DNA of 64,000 nt, from NCBI GenBank assembly GCA_963974125.1, contig CAXBCH010000011.1:44485-108484 (forward strand), in the 5' to 3' direction. The stretch's first letter is position 1. Every line of letters begins with the position of its first letter. Below, piece by piece: positions 27,249 to 34,994 of the stretch. This stretch comes from Haliea sp963974125. Lineage in GTDB: Bacteria > Pseudomonadota > Gammaproteobacteria > Pseudomonadales > Halieaceae. Position numbers and translations under genes: made by a program. The notes under the pieces are model-generated. The model ran no database searches, was not told where the DNA came from, and saw only the letters and a list, made by a program, of their open reading frames with translations.

Positions 27249-29756
27249 TCAGAAACTGTAACTGACATCGACACCATAAGTGCGGAGCGTGGACGGGTGA
27301 TTGAAGGTACCGCCAAACTCCGGCGCCGGGATCACTTCCTGCAGGTACTCCTCATCGGTAAGGTTGCGACCCCAGGCGGTGATGGTCCAGTTCTGCCCTT
27401 CCAGTCCGATCCGCAGGTTCACCGTGTCGTAGGCATCGCGGCTGGCCTTGGAGAAGTCCTGGTTGAAGCCGGGTCCGAAGAAGGCATTCCAGATGGTTGG
27501 CGTCTGCTCGCCCTGCAGGGTGTGGAACCACATCTCACCGGTGTATTGCCAGTCGACCCGCGCCACCAGGTCGATGCCGGAGGCAACCGGATACACCAGC
27601 TGGGCACCGAGGTTGCCGGTGACATCCGGGGCCTGCGGCACATCGTTGCCGACTGAGGCCGGGCGATTGCGGTTCTCCTCGATCTCGGAGTCCAGCAGGC
27701 CCACGCCACCGTAGAAGCTCAGTTGCTCAGTGGCAAAGAAATTGAAGTCCGCCTCGAAACCCTGAATGTACATTTCCTCGATGGTGGTGACCGCGCGCAG
27801 CAGGCCAAAGGGACCGGCAAAGAACTCGAAGAACTGGTTGTCCTCGACATCGGTGCGGAATATCGAAGCATTCACCCGCAGACGGCGATCCAGCCATTCG
27901 GTCTTGACCCCCACCTCGATGGCTTCGGAGACCTCCTTGTCGTACTCGTCCCGGACCTGCAGCTGGGCATCCACTGCCTCGCCGGGGCCACCGAAACCGG
28001 AGTTGAACCAGAACGACAGCAGGTCATCGGTGCCCACGGAGTTGAAGCCACCGCTGCGGAAGCCGATACCGTAGCTGGCATACACGGTCATGTCGTCCAG
28101 CGGACGCCAGCTCCAGGTCAGCTTTGGCTGCCACTGGCTGAAGCTGCGTTCGCGATTGGGAATGCCGTCGGGATTGCTCTCCAGCGCCGGGTTGATCTTG
28201 CCCGGCAGATTGATGTTGAGTCCGGAACCGTTCACGTTCGGCACCTGGTTGTCGACCTCGCGCTTTTCATTGTCGTAGCGCAGTGCGAAGGCAATCTCCA
28301 TGGTGTCGCTGAGATCGAATTCCAGCTGGCCGTAGACCGAGCGTACACTGGTATCGAACTTGTCCCAGAACAGCAGGTCGGTCGGATTGGGGCCGGTGGG
28401 GTCGATATAAGGCTGGCGCAGGAAGCCCTGGTTCTGATCCGCGCCGTAGGCCACTACCACCTCGCGCTTGATCTCGGCAAAGTAGACGCCGCCGATCCAG
28501 CTCAGGGGCCCGGTGCTGTTGGACATCAGGCGCAGATCCAGGCTCAAATCCTCCTGGTTGCGCTCCTGGTATTGGTAGCCGTCACAGGAGAGCGCGGTGT
28601 AGGGCCCGTAGACGCCCTGGAAATCGGTCTCCGGACCCGGGGGCAGGACACCGAAGGGCTGGAAGAACTCACCGAACAGGTCCGGCCGGGTGAAGCTGTT
28701 GAGGGTGGCGCGATCGCTCTGGCAGGCGGGCGTGATCTCGTAGCCGTAGAATGTGGCACTGGTGCCATCCGACAGCAGGTACTCGTCGAGGTCACTGTAG
28801 GCAACGCTGGCCACCAGGTCGGCAATGCCCAAGTCCCAATCCGCCTTGATCGCGAAATCCCTGGTTTCCTGCTCGTTCTCTCCGGGCACGTTGAAGGTAA
28901 AGTTGAAATCCAGGTCATTCACATCGGCGAAGAACTGGGGGCTGCCAAAGGCTGCCTCGAACTGGGGAATGGCGAAGACCGCGTTGAAGTTGATCGCGCC
29001 GCCCTTCACTTCGGAGTAGCCGGCGCGGAAATCCAGGGTGAGATCCTCATTGACGTTCCAGACCATGCGCCCGCGCACGCTGTCGTCTTCGACAAAATCC
29101 ACGGTGCCGTCGCGACCGGTCAAGCTGTTGCGATACGAGCCGTCATCGCGGCGGGAGCTGAAGGCCAGGCGTCCGAACAGGGTGTCTTCCACCAGCGGAC
29201 CGCTGATCGAGGCGCCAACCTTGCTGGCGTCCTGATTGCCGACGCCGCCGCTGATCTTTGCCTCGAACTCGTTGCCCGGCTGGCGGGTGGTGACGAGGAT
29301 GGCGCCCGCTACCGCGTTGCGGCCGTACAGCGCGCCCTGGGGACCTTTCAGGACCTCGATCTGCTCGACGTCGAACAGCTCCTCGTTGAAGCTGTTGGGA
29401 TTGGTGCTGAGAACGCCGTCGACCACATAGGCAAACGTCGACTCGGCATCGCGGGTGGAGACGATGCCGCGAATGCTGACCTGGGTATCACCGACGTTGG
29501 CAGTATCCACCAGGGTGACGTTGGGAATCAGGCCGATGTAATCGGCCGCCCGCTCAACCCCCGCCCGCTGCAGCGTCTGCTCATCGATCGCCGTGATGGC
29601 GATAGGCACTTCCTGCAGGTTCTCCGCCCGTTTCCGGGCCGTCACGACCACCTCCTCGATCATGAATGCCCCATCCTGCGCCTGAGTCAGGGGGACGGAA
29701 CCCCAGGCCGCCGCGGCGGCCACCCCCGCGGCGATATACGTTCTGCTCATTTTCAT
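27249..29756 (-). CDS. TonB-dependent outer-membrane receptor
   Basis: An 835-residue TonB-dependent receptor. A signal peptide (SRTYIAAGVAAAAAWGSVPL, cleavage near QAQ) precedes a TonB-box-like MIEEVVVTARKR. The plug domain follows (VPIAITAIDEQTLQRAG; EQIEVLKGPQGALYGRNAVA), then a 22-strand-type barrel ending in an aromatic residue (VDVSYSF). It imports a ligand across the outer membrane using TonB energy. The type is the one common in marine bacteria for non-iron substrates, but the ligand is not predictable. The start at 29756 is preferred for its purine-rich GGGGAGAGAGA; a second ATG is two codons later. A terminator-like hairpin lies 19 bp upstream of the start. Confidence 0.92.
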   Translation of the reverse strand: MKMSRTYIAAGVAAAAAWGSVPLTQAQDGAFMIEEVVVTARKRAENLQEVPIAITAIDEQTLQRAGVERAADYIGLIPNVTLVDTANVGDTQVSIRGIVSTRDAESTFAYVVDGVLSTNPNSFNEELFDVEQIEVLKGPQGALYGRNAVAGAILVTTRQPGNEFEAKISGGVGNQDASKVGASISGPLVEDTLFGRLAFSSRRDDGSYRNSLTGRDGTVDFVEDDSVRGRMVWNVNEDLTLDFRAGYSEVKGGAINFNAVFAIPQFEAAFGSPQFFADVNDLDFNFTFNVPGENEQETRDFAIKADWDLGIADLVASVAYSDLDEYLLSDGTSATFYGYEITPACQSDRATLNSFTRPDLFGEFFQPFGVLPPGPETDFQGVYGPYTALSCDGYQYQERNQEDLSLDLRLMSNSTGPLSWIGGVYFAEIKREVVVAYGADQNQGFLRQPYIDPTGPNPTDLLFWDKFDTSVRSVYGQLEFDLSDTMEIAFALRYDNEKREVDNQVPNVNGSGLNINLPGKINPALESNPDGIPNRERSFSQWQPKLTWSWRPLDDMTVYASYGIGFRSGGFNSVGTDDLLSFWFNSGFGGPGEAVDAQLQVRDEYDKEVSEAIEVGVKTEWLDRRLRVNASIFRTDVEDNQFFEFFAGPFGLLRAVTTIEEMYIQGFEADFNFFATEQLSFYGGVGLLDSEIEENRNRPASVGNDVPQAPDVTGNLGAQLVYPVASGIDLVARVDWQYTGEMWFHTLQGEQTPTIWNAFFGPGFNQDFSKASRDAYDTVNLRIGLEGQNWTITAWGRNLTDEEYLQEVIPAPEFGGTFNHPSTLRTYGVDVSYSF

Positions 29757-29774
29757 ACGGTCTCTCTCCCCAAG

Positions 29775-29798
29775 AAAAACTCCCAACCCCGGCTGGGA
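29775..29798 (-). terminator. Intrinsic terminator/attenuator just upstream of the TonB-receptor gene
   Basis: On the minus strand, TCCCAGC-CGGG-GTTGGGA (one G-T pair) is followed directly by GTTTTTC. It ends 19 bp before the receptor ATG, leaving no room for a promoter between them. A -10-like TATAAG at 29841-29846 would start a leader near 29834 running through CCCGC/GCGGG and GCCT/AGGC hairpins into this terminator, so conditional read-through is possible. It may instead simply end the amidase transcript. Confidence 0.6.
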
Positions 29799-29918
29799 CC
29801 CCCGCAATCGCGGGCCTGAAAGGCCGCGATCCCGACTTTACTTATACTTTCTGCAACTGGATCACTAATCTCGGCCACCACCTCTCCAAGCGTAGCCCCA
29901 ACGGCGCAAAGCCGCAGG

Positions 29919-30524
29919 TCAACCATCCCGATCCAGCGCCGCCAGCTGCTCCAACAACGACTCCAGAACCACCACATCGGCATACTTGGCCTGCATATCG
30001 TGGAGATTGGCCCGGTGGGCATCCAGGTTGCGGTCGCCGACCGCCTCCGTGACCACCACCACCCTGTAGTCGTACTGCAGGCCGTCGACTACCGTGGCGC
30101 GAACACAGCCACTGGTGGTAAGACCGGTGACTACCAGGGAATCAACCCCGCGAGCCTGCAGCTGCTCATGGAGGCCGGTACCGTGAAACGCGCTGGCCCC
30201 CTGCTTTTCCACCAGCACGTCGCCAGCCGCAACAGTCAGTGCCGGGTCCACCTCGACCCAGGGCGACCCGGGCTGCAGGAGATCCAGGGCCGGCACCCGG
30301 TCGCGAAAGACTCGCGCCTGCTCCTGATTATGGTAGACCACGGTGGTGAAAAACACCGGCAGGCCACGGGCGTGAAAAGCCGCCAGCAAAGCCTGGTTGG
30401 CGGCAACCACTGCTCCGCTTTCCGTCCCCAGGGGGCAGGCGGGATCGGTAAATCCCCGTACCATATCCACCAGTATCAGGGCCGGCCGGCTTCCAAGACC
30501 CAACTCCCTTCGCTGCAAGTCCAT
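29919..30524 (-). CDS. Isochorismatase-family hydrolase, N-carbamoylsarcosine amidase-like
   Basis: A 201-residue cysteine hydrolase of the isochorismatase superfamily. The catalytic triad is visible as D20 (ALILVDMVRGF), K107 (LVEKQGASAF) and C140 (TGLTTSGCVRAT), with the cis-peptide region before the cysteine. The MVRGFTDPACPLG segment and overall length suit the N-carbamoylsarcosine amidohydrolase subgroup, which releases ammonia and CO2 from carbamoylated amines. It could act after HyuA/HyuB in ureide breakdown. It stands on its own sigma-54-type promoter 180 bp upstream. Other amidases (nicotinamidase, ureidoacrylate or biuret hydrolase) share the triad, so the substrate is inferred from context. 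Confidence 0.85.
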   Translation of the reverse strand: MDLQRRELGLGSRPALILVDMVRGFTDPACPLGTESGAVVAANQALLAAFHARGLPVFFTTVVYHNQEQARVFRDRVPALDLLQPGSPWVEVDPALTVAAGDVLVEKQGASAFHGTGLHEQLQARGVDSLVVTGLTTSGCVRATVVDGLQYDYRVVVVTEAVGDRNLDAHRANLHDMQAKYADVVVLESLLEQLAALDRDG

Positions 30525-30704
30525 GTGTCCCTTCGAGTTCCGCAGTGATTACCAATCAATAACGGCCCGCAGCATAGCGCGGCCCACGCCGCCGGTCATT
30601 GCTCCGGACAGCGCGCCGGCGAAATCCAGACTCCACATTCCAGTCGACGACTTGCTCAAGGCAATGCCTCCCTCGCTATGGCCATCATGCATACCACGGA
30701 TCAA

Positions 30705-30719
30705 GCAGGTCTCATGCCA
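30705..30719 (-). promoter_or_regulatory. Second sigma-54 (-24/-12) promoter, upstream of the amidase gene
   Basis: On the minus strand, TGGCATG-AGAC-CTGC places GG and GC 10 nt apart exactly as required. Initiation near 30693 gives a leader of about 170 nt to the amidase ATG at 30524. The core differs from consensus at two positions. It has the same spacing and the same CTGC -12 box as the promoter at 23378-23395. Confidence 0.65.
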
Positions 30720-30847
30720 AACAAAAGATCCGCCCTTCAGAATGCGCAAAAAAATATTTTTCTCCTTTATTTACAGATACATGGCACATCCATGCAACTC
30801 CCCTTGGCGGTTGGCGAAGACCGCGTTTAAGGTTCCAGCATTTAAAT

Positions 30848-30874
30848 ATGAAATGCTCTCATTCATGCTGAATG
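30848..30874. promoter_or_regulatory. Inverted repeats, second candidate activator binding site
   Basis: CATTCA-TGC-TGAATG (30860-30874) is a perfect 6-bp inverted repeat, and ATGAA...TTCAT overlaps it from 30848. The CATTCAT and ATGAAA strings also occur in the repeats at 23504-23546. It lies 129-155 bp upstream of the -24 box at 30714-30719, a normal enhancer distance. Confidence 0.5.
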
Positions 30875-30928
30875 CCTTGAACGGATACTGACCCCGAATC
30901 ACCACCCCCCGAATGCCCCCGCGGGAGA

Positions 30929-30965
30929 CCCGGGATTTCCCGCTGGATTCGGTAAAAATCCCGGG
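30929..30965. repeat. Perfect 10-bp inverted repeat
   Basis: CCCGGGATTT and AAATCCCGGG are separated by 17 nt. This lies in the 626-bp interval between the amidase and the small gene at 31151, which otherwise holds the sigma-54 site, the activator-like repeats, AT-rich DNA and no convincing gene before 31088. Confidence 0.6.
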
Positions 30966-30973
30966 AGTCGCAG

Positions 30974-31001
30974 TTGTATTGCCACACTAAATCGCTATGC
31001 T
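30974..31001 (+). promoter_or_regulatory. Possible promoter for the small gene at 31151
   Basis: TTGTAT (30974-30979), 16-bp spacer, TATGCT (30996-31001). Initiation near 31008 gives a leader of about 143 nt that includes the strong hairpin at 31088-31123. Confidence 0.35.
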
Positions 31002-31087
31002 GCGCTCCGCTGGCTGGCACAGGGATTGCTTCTATTGCCAGACAGGAGGCGCAAGGCCGGTTTTGTCCGGCGCCGCGCCCCCTCAGC

Positions 31088-31123
31088 GCACTGTGTCGGT
31101 GCGGGCGTGCACCGACACAGTGC
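31088..31123 (+). repeat. Perfect 15-bp stem-loop in the leader of the small gene
   Basis: GCACTGTGTCGGTGC pairs fully with GCACCGACACAGTGC across a 6-nt loop (GGGCGT). It ends 27 bp before the ATG of the gene at 31151 and is not followed by a T-run, so it is not a terminator. A smaller GCCGG/CCGGC hairpin lies about 35 bp upstream. Operator, mRNA stabiliser or leader RNA are all possible. Confidence 0.85.
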
Positions 31124-31150
31124 CAACTTCACTCAACGGAGCATCCGGTC

Positions 31151-31420
31151 ATGCCACAGCCCGTTATCGAACAGGAACCATTGCAGCGCGCCGTGGGTGA
31201 CCTGGTAGTAGCAGAGATGCTGTTCCTGCACGCAACCGTGGAAAGCATGTCCGTCATCGGCACCGGGGTGCGGCAGCTGGGCAGGCACCTGATGGCAGCC
31301 TCCTCGGACCCGGATCAGCCGGTCGGCTCCATTGCCGCGCTGCTGCAAACCACGGCTGGCCGTGCCCTGGAGCCCTACAGCACCCGCCTCAGCTACCTGC
31401 GGCAGATGCAGGACCTGTAG
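31151..31420 (+). CDS. Small hypothetical protein
   Basis: An 89-residue protein (MPQPVIEQEPLQRAVGDLVV...) that I do not recognise. It looks mostly helical, with no signal peptide, cysteine or obvious membrane span; the middle segment VAEMLFLHATVESMSVIGTG is mildly hydrophobic. ACGGAG lies about 9 bp upstream of the chosen ATG. The same frame opens earlier (30974), but that part crosses the 15-bp hairpin and reads as low-quality sequence. Its stop directly abuts the convergent DUF1244 stop with no spacing. Codon choice resembles the neighbours. No function is assigned. Confidence 0.55.
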   Translation: MPQPVIEQEPLQRAVGDLVVAEMLFLHATVESMSVIGTGVRQLGRHLMAASSDPDQPVGSIAALLQTTAGRALEPYSTRLSYLRQMQDL

Positions 31421-31708
31421 TCAGTCCGCCTGCCGCGCCCTGAATGCTGCCAGCTGCTCCTCGCTGGCAGGCTGCTGGAACTTCTCTTTCCACTCGCTGT
31501 AGGGCATGCCGTAGATGCGCTCCCTGGCCTGCGCATCCTCGACCACCTCCCCCGCCTCGGCCGCGGCTTCCGCATACCACTTTGCCAGGCAGTTGCGGCA
31601 GAACCCTGCGAGGTTCATCAACTCGATGTTCTGCACATCCTTGCGGCTGTCCAGATGTGCGAGCAGGCGCCGGAATACGGCGGCTTCAATCGTGTCGGTT
31701 TTACTCAT
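31421..31708 (-). CDS. DUF1244 domain protein
   Basis: A 95-residue protein of the DUF1244 family. EAAVFRRLLAHLDSRKDVQN, then LMNLAGFCRNCLAKWY with its paired cysteines and YGMPYSEWKEKFQ are the family signature. The family is small, cytoplasmic and of unknown function, widespread in Proteobacteria. The start at 31708 is preferred because GGAG lies about 9 bp upstream and similarity begins with MSKTDTIEA; nine extra codons upstream are unsupported. It sits 46 bp downstream of the LuxR-type regulator on the same strand, so it may share its transcript. Confidence 0.88.
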   Translation of the reverse strand: MSKTDTIEAAVFRRLLAHLDSRKDVQNIELMNLAGFCRNCLAKWYAEAAAEAGEVVEDAQARERIYGMPYSEWKEKFQQPASEEQLAAFRARQAD

Positions 31709-31754
31709 GTCTTGCGCTCCGTAACAGGAAATCAATCGCTCCGATGGACGACAA

Positions 31755-32885
31755 TCAGTCGCCCATCGGGGCCACGCTGCCGAGTATCAACTGTACCAGA
31801 CGGGTCTGGCGGGTGACGCCGGTCTTGGCAAACACGGCACTGAGATGGGACTTGCCGGTGTTGCGGGAAATCTGCAGCTGCGCGCAGGCCTCATCCAGGG
31901 TAGCGCCCCCCGCCAGCAGCAGGCTCAGGTTGGCTTCCGCCCGGGTCAGGCTGAACAGCGTCATCAGGATATCCGCTGGCGCCTCCCGGGGGTGCAAGGG
32001 GTCCGAGACGAAGATCGCCACCGATGGATTGCGGCTGCCGTCAGGCGCCGCAACCAGCGGCAGCGGACGCAGCAACATGCCGGCGCCAGCGGCATTGCCG
32101 GAGCCCAGTCGCAACGCTTTCACCAGTCCGGGCTCACCGCGCAGATGGGCCTGCATCACATCGTCCAGGCAGGCGCGAAACGCGCGCTGGTCGCTCTGGT
32201 CCAGCAGCCGCAACTGGCCGTCCGCGGCCGTCAACCAGTGCCCCTCCTGCAGCAACCTGTCCGCGGCGTGATTGCTGTGGCGAATACGCGCGCGCTGGTC
32301 GAGGATAAACGCAGCCAGGGCCATGCGATCCACCGCCGCTGCAAACAGGGAACGCTCGCTCTCCACCCGGGCGATGCGCGCCTGCAGGCGGATGGTCTGC
32401 TGGATGTGGGGCAGCAGGCGCAGGCACAGCGCCTGCTCCGCCGGGGAAAAGTTGTCGCGCCCGATGACCCGGGCGAAGCGCAGGCGTGCACTGTTGCCCA
32501 GCGCATCACCGAGATCCGCCCCCATCAGATGCCGGATGCCGGTGGTTTCCACGTACTGTCGATAATAGTCGGAATTGTAGTAGTCATCCGCTGCCATGAA
32601 CTCGTCGACCGTATAGACCTGTCCCGGCGGCAGGTTGATAAATGGATCCAGCGCGAAATAGCTCTCGTTGTAAGCGGAGTAGACCGCCGGTGACAGCACC
32701 ACCGAATTGATCACCAGGCCGGCATCGCCTTCCCTGGGTGCGCGCAGGATCAGGGTGACGAAATCCGCAGACAACGCCTCACCCAGCAAACACAGAAACT
32801 CTTCCCAGGGCGGCTCCGCCACGGGCCCCCGGGACAGCGCCAGCAACAGCTCGTTCATGGGTTCTGAAATCTGGTAGTCGCGCAT
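31755..32885 (-). CDS. LuxR-type helix-turn-helix regulator
   Basis: A 376-residue regulator. The first 300 residues are a divergent sensory part with no receiver-type phosphoacceptor signature; a PAS-like stretch (DRMALAAFILDQRARIRHSN) is suggestive. The last 65 residues form a GerE/LuxR HTH (FSLTRAEANLSLLLAGGATLD; LQISRNTGKSHLSAVFAKTG). The start at 32885 opens the coherent protein; a nearby ATG 8 codons later is possible, and no strong ribosome site marks either. The frame upstream only shadows the LLM gene. The 79-bp gap and shared strand with the LLM oxidoreductase gene suggest a functional link. The signal is unknown. Confidence 0.82.
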   Translation of the reverse strand: MRDYQISEPMNELLLALSRGPVAEPPWEEFLCLLGEALSADFVTLILRAPREGDAGLVINSVVLSPAVYSAYNESYFALDPFINLPPGQVYTVDEFMAADDYYNSDYYRQYVETTGIRHLMGADLGDALGNSARLRFARVIGRDNFSPAEQALCLRLLPHIQQTIRLQARIARVESERSLFAAAVDRMALAAFILDQRARIRHSNHAADRLLQEGHWLTAADGQLRLLDQSDQRAFRACLDDVMQAHLRGEPGLVKALRLGSGNAAGAGMLLRPLPLVAAPDGSRNPSVAIFVSDPLHPREAPADILMTLFSLTRAEANLSLLLAGGATLDEACAQLQISRNTGKSHLSAVFAKTGVTRQTRLVQLILGSVAPMGD

Positions 32886-32964
32886 GGGGGACCCGACAGT
32901 AAAGCCGCGATTGTCCTGCGTCCATGGATGGCGGTCAAACGGCTCCCCTGGAGGCCGGAGTTGA

Positions 32965-33987
32965 TCAGCCACGCAGGCGGGCAATGGCGGCCGCGGCCAG
33001 GGCGTCGTCCGCGGGATCCTCGGGCATGGGAAAGGTAATGCTGTGGGCCAGGCCCGCGTAGCGCTCGCGCAACACATCGGCAATCATGGCGTAGCTGCCG
33101 CGGGGCACAAACTGCTCGAGCATCTCGTCGCTGACGATGTCCTCAAGATCCTGCCAGCGGCCTTCGCGGGTCAGGTCCAGCAGCTGCTGGCCCTTGTCCT
33201 GCCAGCCGAACAACTCCAGGCTGGGCCAGTAGGCGGGGGTGGAATACAGAAACCCGAGCAGGCGGCGCTGCTTTTCCCAGGCGCCGGCCACCGCCTGTGC
33301 ATCCCGCCCGGTGGCGATCAGGGGCCCCAACACCAGGCGAAAGTCAGCCGCGTTGCGGTGCGCCTGCTCGAAACCGCCTCGCAACCGCGGCAGGCACACC
33401 TCGCGAATGTAGGCGGGCGGCGTGTTGGTCGGATGGGTGATCATGCCGTCCGCCACCCGCCCCACCATGCGGGTCATGGCGGGCCCTACGGCGCCACAGA
33501 GTACCGGGATGTGCGGGTGCGCAATCGGGCCGGGATTGAAAAAGGGTTGCAGACGGGTGAAGCGGTAGTGCTCGCCCTCAAAGCACAGGCGCTCGCCGGT
33601 CTGGAAACTGTGGAAGATCGCTTGCAGGGACTGCACATACTCACGCAGCTGCGGTACCGGCGCCACCCAGCGCGCCGAGTAACGCTGTTCGATGTTCTGT
33701 CTGATCTGGGTACCCAGGCCCAGTTCAAAGCGGCCAGCGGACATCTGCTGCAGGTCCCAGGCGGCGATGGCCACCGTCATCGGGCTGCGGGGAAAAGCCA
33801 CCAGTACCGCAGTGCCGACCACCAGTGTCTGCGTGGCCTGCAGGGCCATGGCCGCCAGCAGCAAACCGTCGTGCACGGCATCCGGCACCTGCAGGCCGTC
33901 AAAACCCATCGCCTCGGCGCGCGCCGCATGAGCGCCGATGGCGCCCGGGCCCATGGATTCCGGCGTTGTGGCATACACCTTGAACAT
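32965..33987 (-). CDS. LLM-class (luciferase-like) flavin/F420-type oxidoreductase
   Basis: A 340-residue TIM-barrel oxidoreductase of the bacterial luciferase-like family. Recognisable blocks are HAARAEAMGFDGLQVPDAVHDG near the N-terminus, LVVGTAVLVAFPRSPM, SAGRFELGLGTQIRQNIEQR and HIPVLCGAVGPAMTRMVGRV. The subgroup resembles F420-dependent-annotated proteins common in actinobacteria and in marine gammaproteobacteria, where the true cofactor may be FMN. It is divergent from an SDR gene across 128 bp. Substrate and pathway are unknown; nearby SDRs suggest steroid, terpenoid or similar hydrophobic-compound metabolism, which is inference. Confidence 0.87.
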   Translation of the reverse strand: MFKVYATTPESMGPGAIGAHAARAEAMGFDGLQVPDAVHDGLLLAAMALQATQTLVVGTAVLVAFPRSPMTVAIAAWDLQQMSAGRFELGLGTQIRQNIEQRYSARWVAPVPQLREYVQSLQAIFHSFQTGERLCFEGEHYRFTRLQPFFNPGPIAHPHIPVLCGAVGPAMTRMVGRVADGMITHPTNTPPAYIREVCLPRLRGGFEQAHRNAADFRLVLGPLIATGRDAQAVAGAWEKQRRLLGFLYSTPAYWPSLELFGWQDKGQQLLDLTREGRWQDLEDIVSDEMLEQFVPRGSYAMIADVLRERYAGLAHSITFPMPEDPADDALAAAAIARLRG

Positions 33988-34115
33988 GACTTGACCTCAC
34001 TGAATTCAAACAGCTAATGTTGCTGCCACACTACAAGCCTGTAGGCAGCAGGGCCAATCTGATCCGGCTCCTGCGCCGCCACGGCGTCTATTCCGACCAG
34101 TACCGGAGCACAGCC

Positions 34116-34943
34116 ATGACCCAGCGCAAAGTCGCCTTCATCACCGGCGCCAGCCGCGGTATCGGCGCCGTCACCGCCATCGCCCTGGCTCGCGCCGGCT
34201 ATGACCTGGCTTTGACAGCCCGCACCCTGCGGGAGGGTGAAGAGCACGAACACGGGAGCTGGGAGTCGAAGGCCAGTGCCCTGCCCGGCAGCCTGGAAGC
34301 CACCGCCGCAGCCGCCCGGGAGCACGGCGCGGATACCCTGCTGTTGCGTTCCGACATCCTCGACACTGCCAGCGTACTGGCGGCCGCCGACCAGGCCCTG
34401 GCGCATTTCGGCCGGGTGGACCTGCTGTTCAACAACGCCTGCTACCAGGGCCCCGGCAACCTGCAGCGGGTACTGGATGTCACCCCGGAACAGGCGGAGA
34501 ACGTCTATCGCGGCAATGTCCTGACGCCATTGGCGCTGGTACAGAAACTGCTGCCGGGGATGCTGGAGCGCGGCGCAGGCAGCATCATCAACATGGTCTC
34601 CGGTTCCGCCCTCGCCGACCCGCCAGCCCCCGCGGACCAGGGCGGCTGGAGCTTCGTCTACCCCTCTTCCAAGGCCGCGCTGATCCGCATGGTACCCAGC
34701 CTGCGGGTGGAACACGCCGACAGCGGCCTGCGCTTCTTCAGTGTGGAACCGGGTTTCGTGCTGACCGAGGTCATGAAAGCCAACGGTTTCGGCGTCGACA
34801 TTCCCACCCTCTATAAACCCACCGCGCCGGAAGCCATTGCCGATGTGGTGGTGTGGCTGGCGGAATCCGATGACGCCCTCGCCTGGCATGACAAGGGCGT
34901 GATTCGCGCGCCCCAGTTGCATGCCAGGCTGTTCAGCCAATAA
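34116..34943 (+). CDS. Short-chain dehydrogenase/reductase (SDR)
   Basis: A 275-residue classical SDR. The cofactor motif is FITGASRGIGAVTAIALA, LLFNNACYQGPG follows, and the catalytic tyrosine and lysine lie in FVYPSSKAALIRM (YxxxK). The start at 34116 has GGAG 8 bp upstream and begins where the fold begins; 33 earlier codons are unsupported. It is the only plus-strand gene in this stretch, divergent from the LLM oxidoreductase and convergent with another SDR gene. The substrate cannot be predicted; an alcohol/ketone of the same pathway as the neighbours is a guess. Confidence 0.9.
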   Translation: MTQRKVAFITGASRGIGAVTAIALARAGYDLALTARTLREGEEHEHGSWESKASALPGSLEATAAAAREHGADTLLLRSDILDTASVLAAADQALAHFGRVDLLFNNACYQGPGNLQRVLDVTPEQAENVYRGNVLTPLALVQKLLPGMLERGAGSIINMVSGSALADPPAPADQGGWSFVYPSSKAALIRMVPSLRVEHADSGLRFFSVEPGFVLTEVMKANGFGVDIPTLYKPTAPEAIADVVVWLAESDDALAWHDKGVIRAPQLHARLFSQ

Positions 34944-34994
34944 GCGCCGGAATCCGCCTGCAGGCGTGGCATCGCCGTCTTGAAGAGCGCTGGC

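Noticed and set aside
30549..30749. A 66-codon minus-strand frame with a glycine-rich, bacteriocin-like tail (AGALSGAMTGGVGRAML)
   Set aside because: Its first part lies upstream of the predicted sigma-54 start point, there is no ribosome site, and it is probably only the amidase leader. A 47- or 29-codon version within the leader cannot be excluded.
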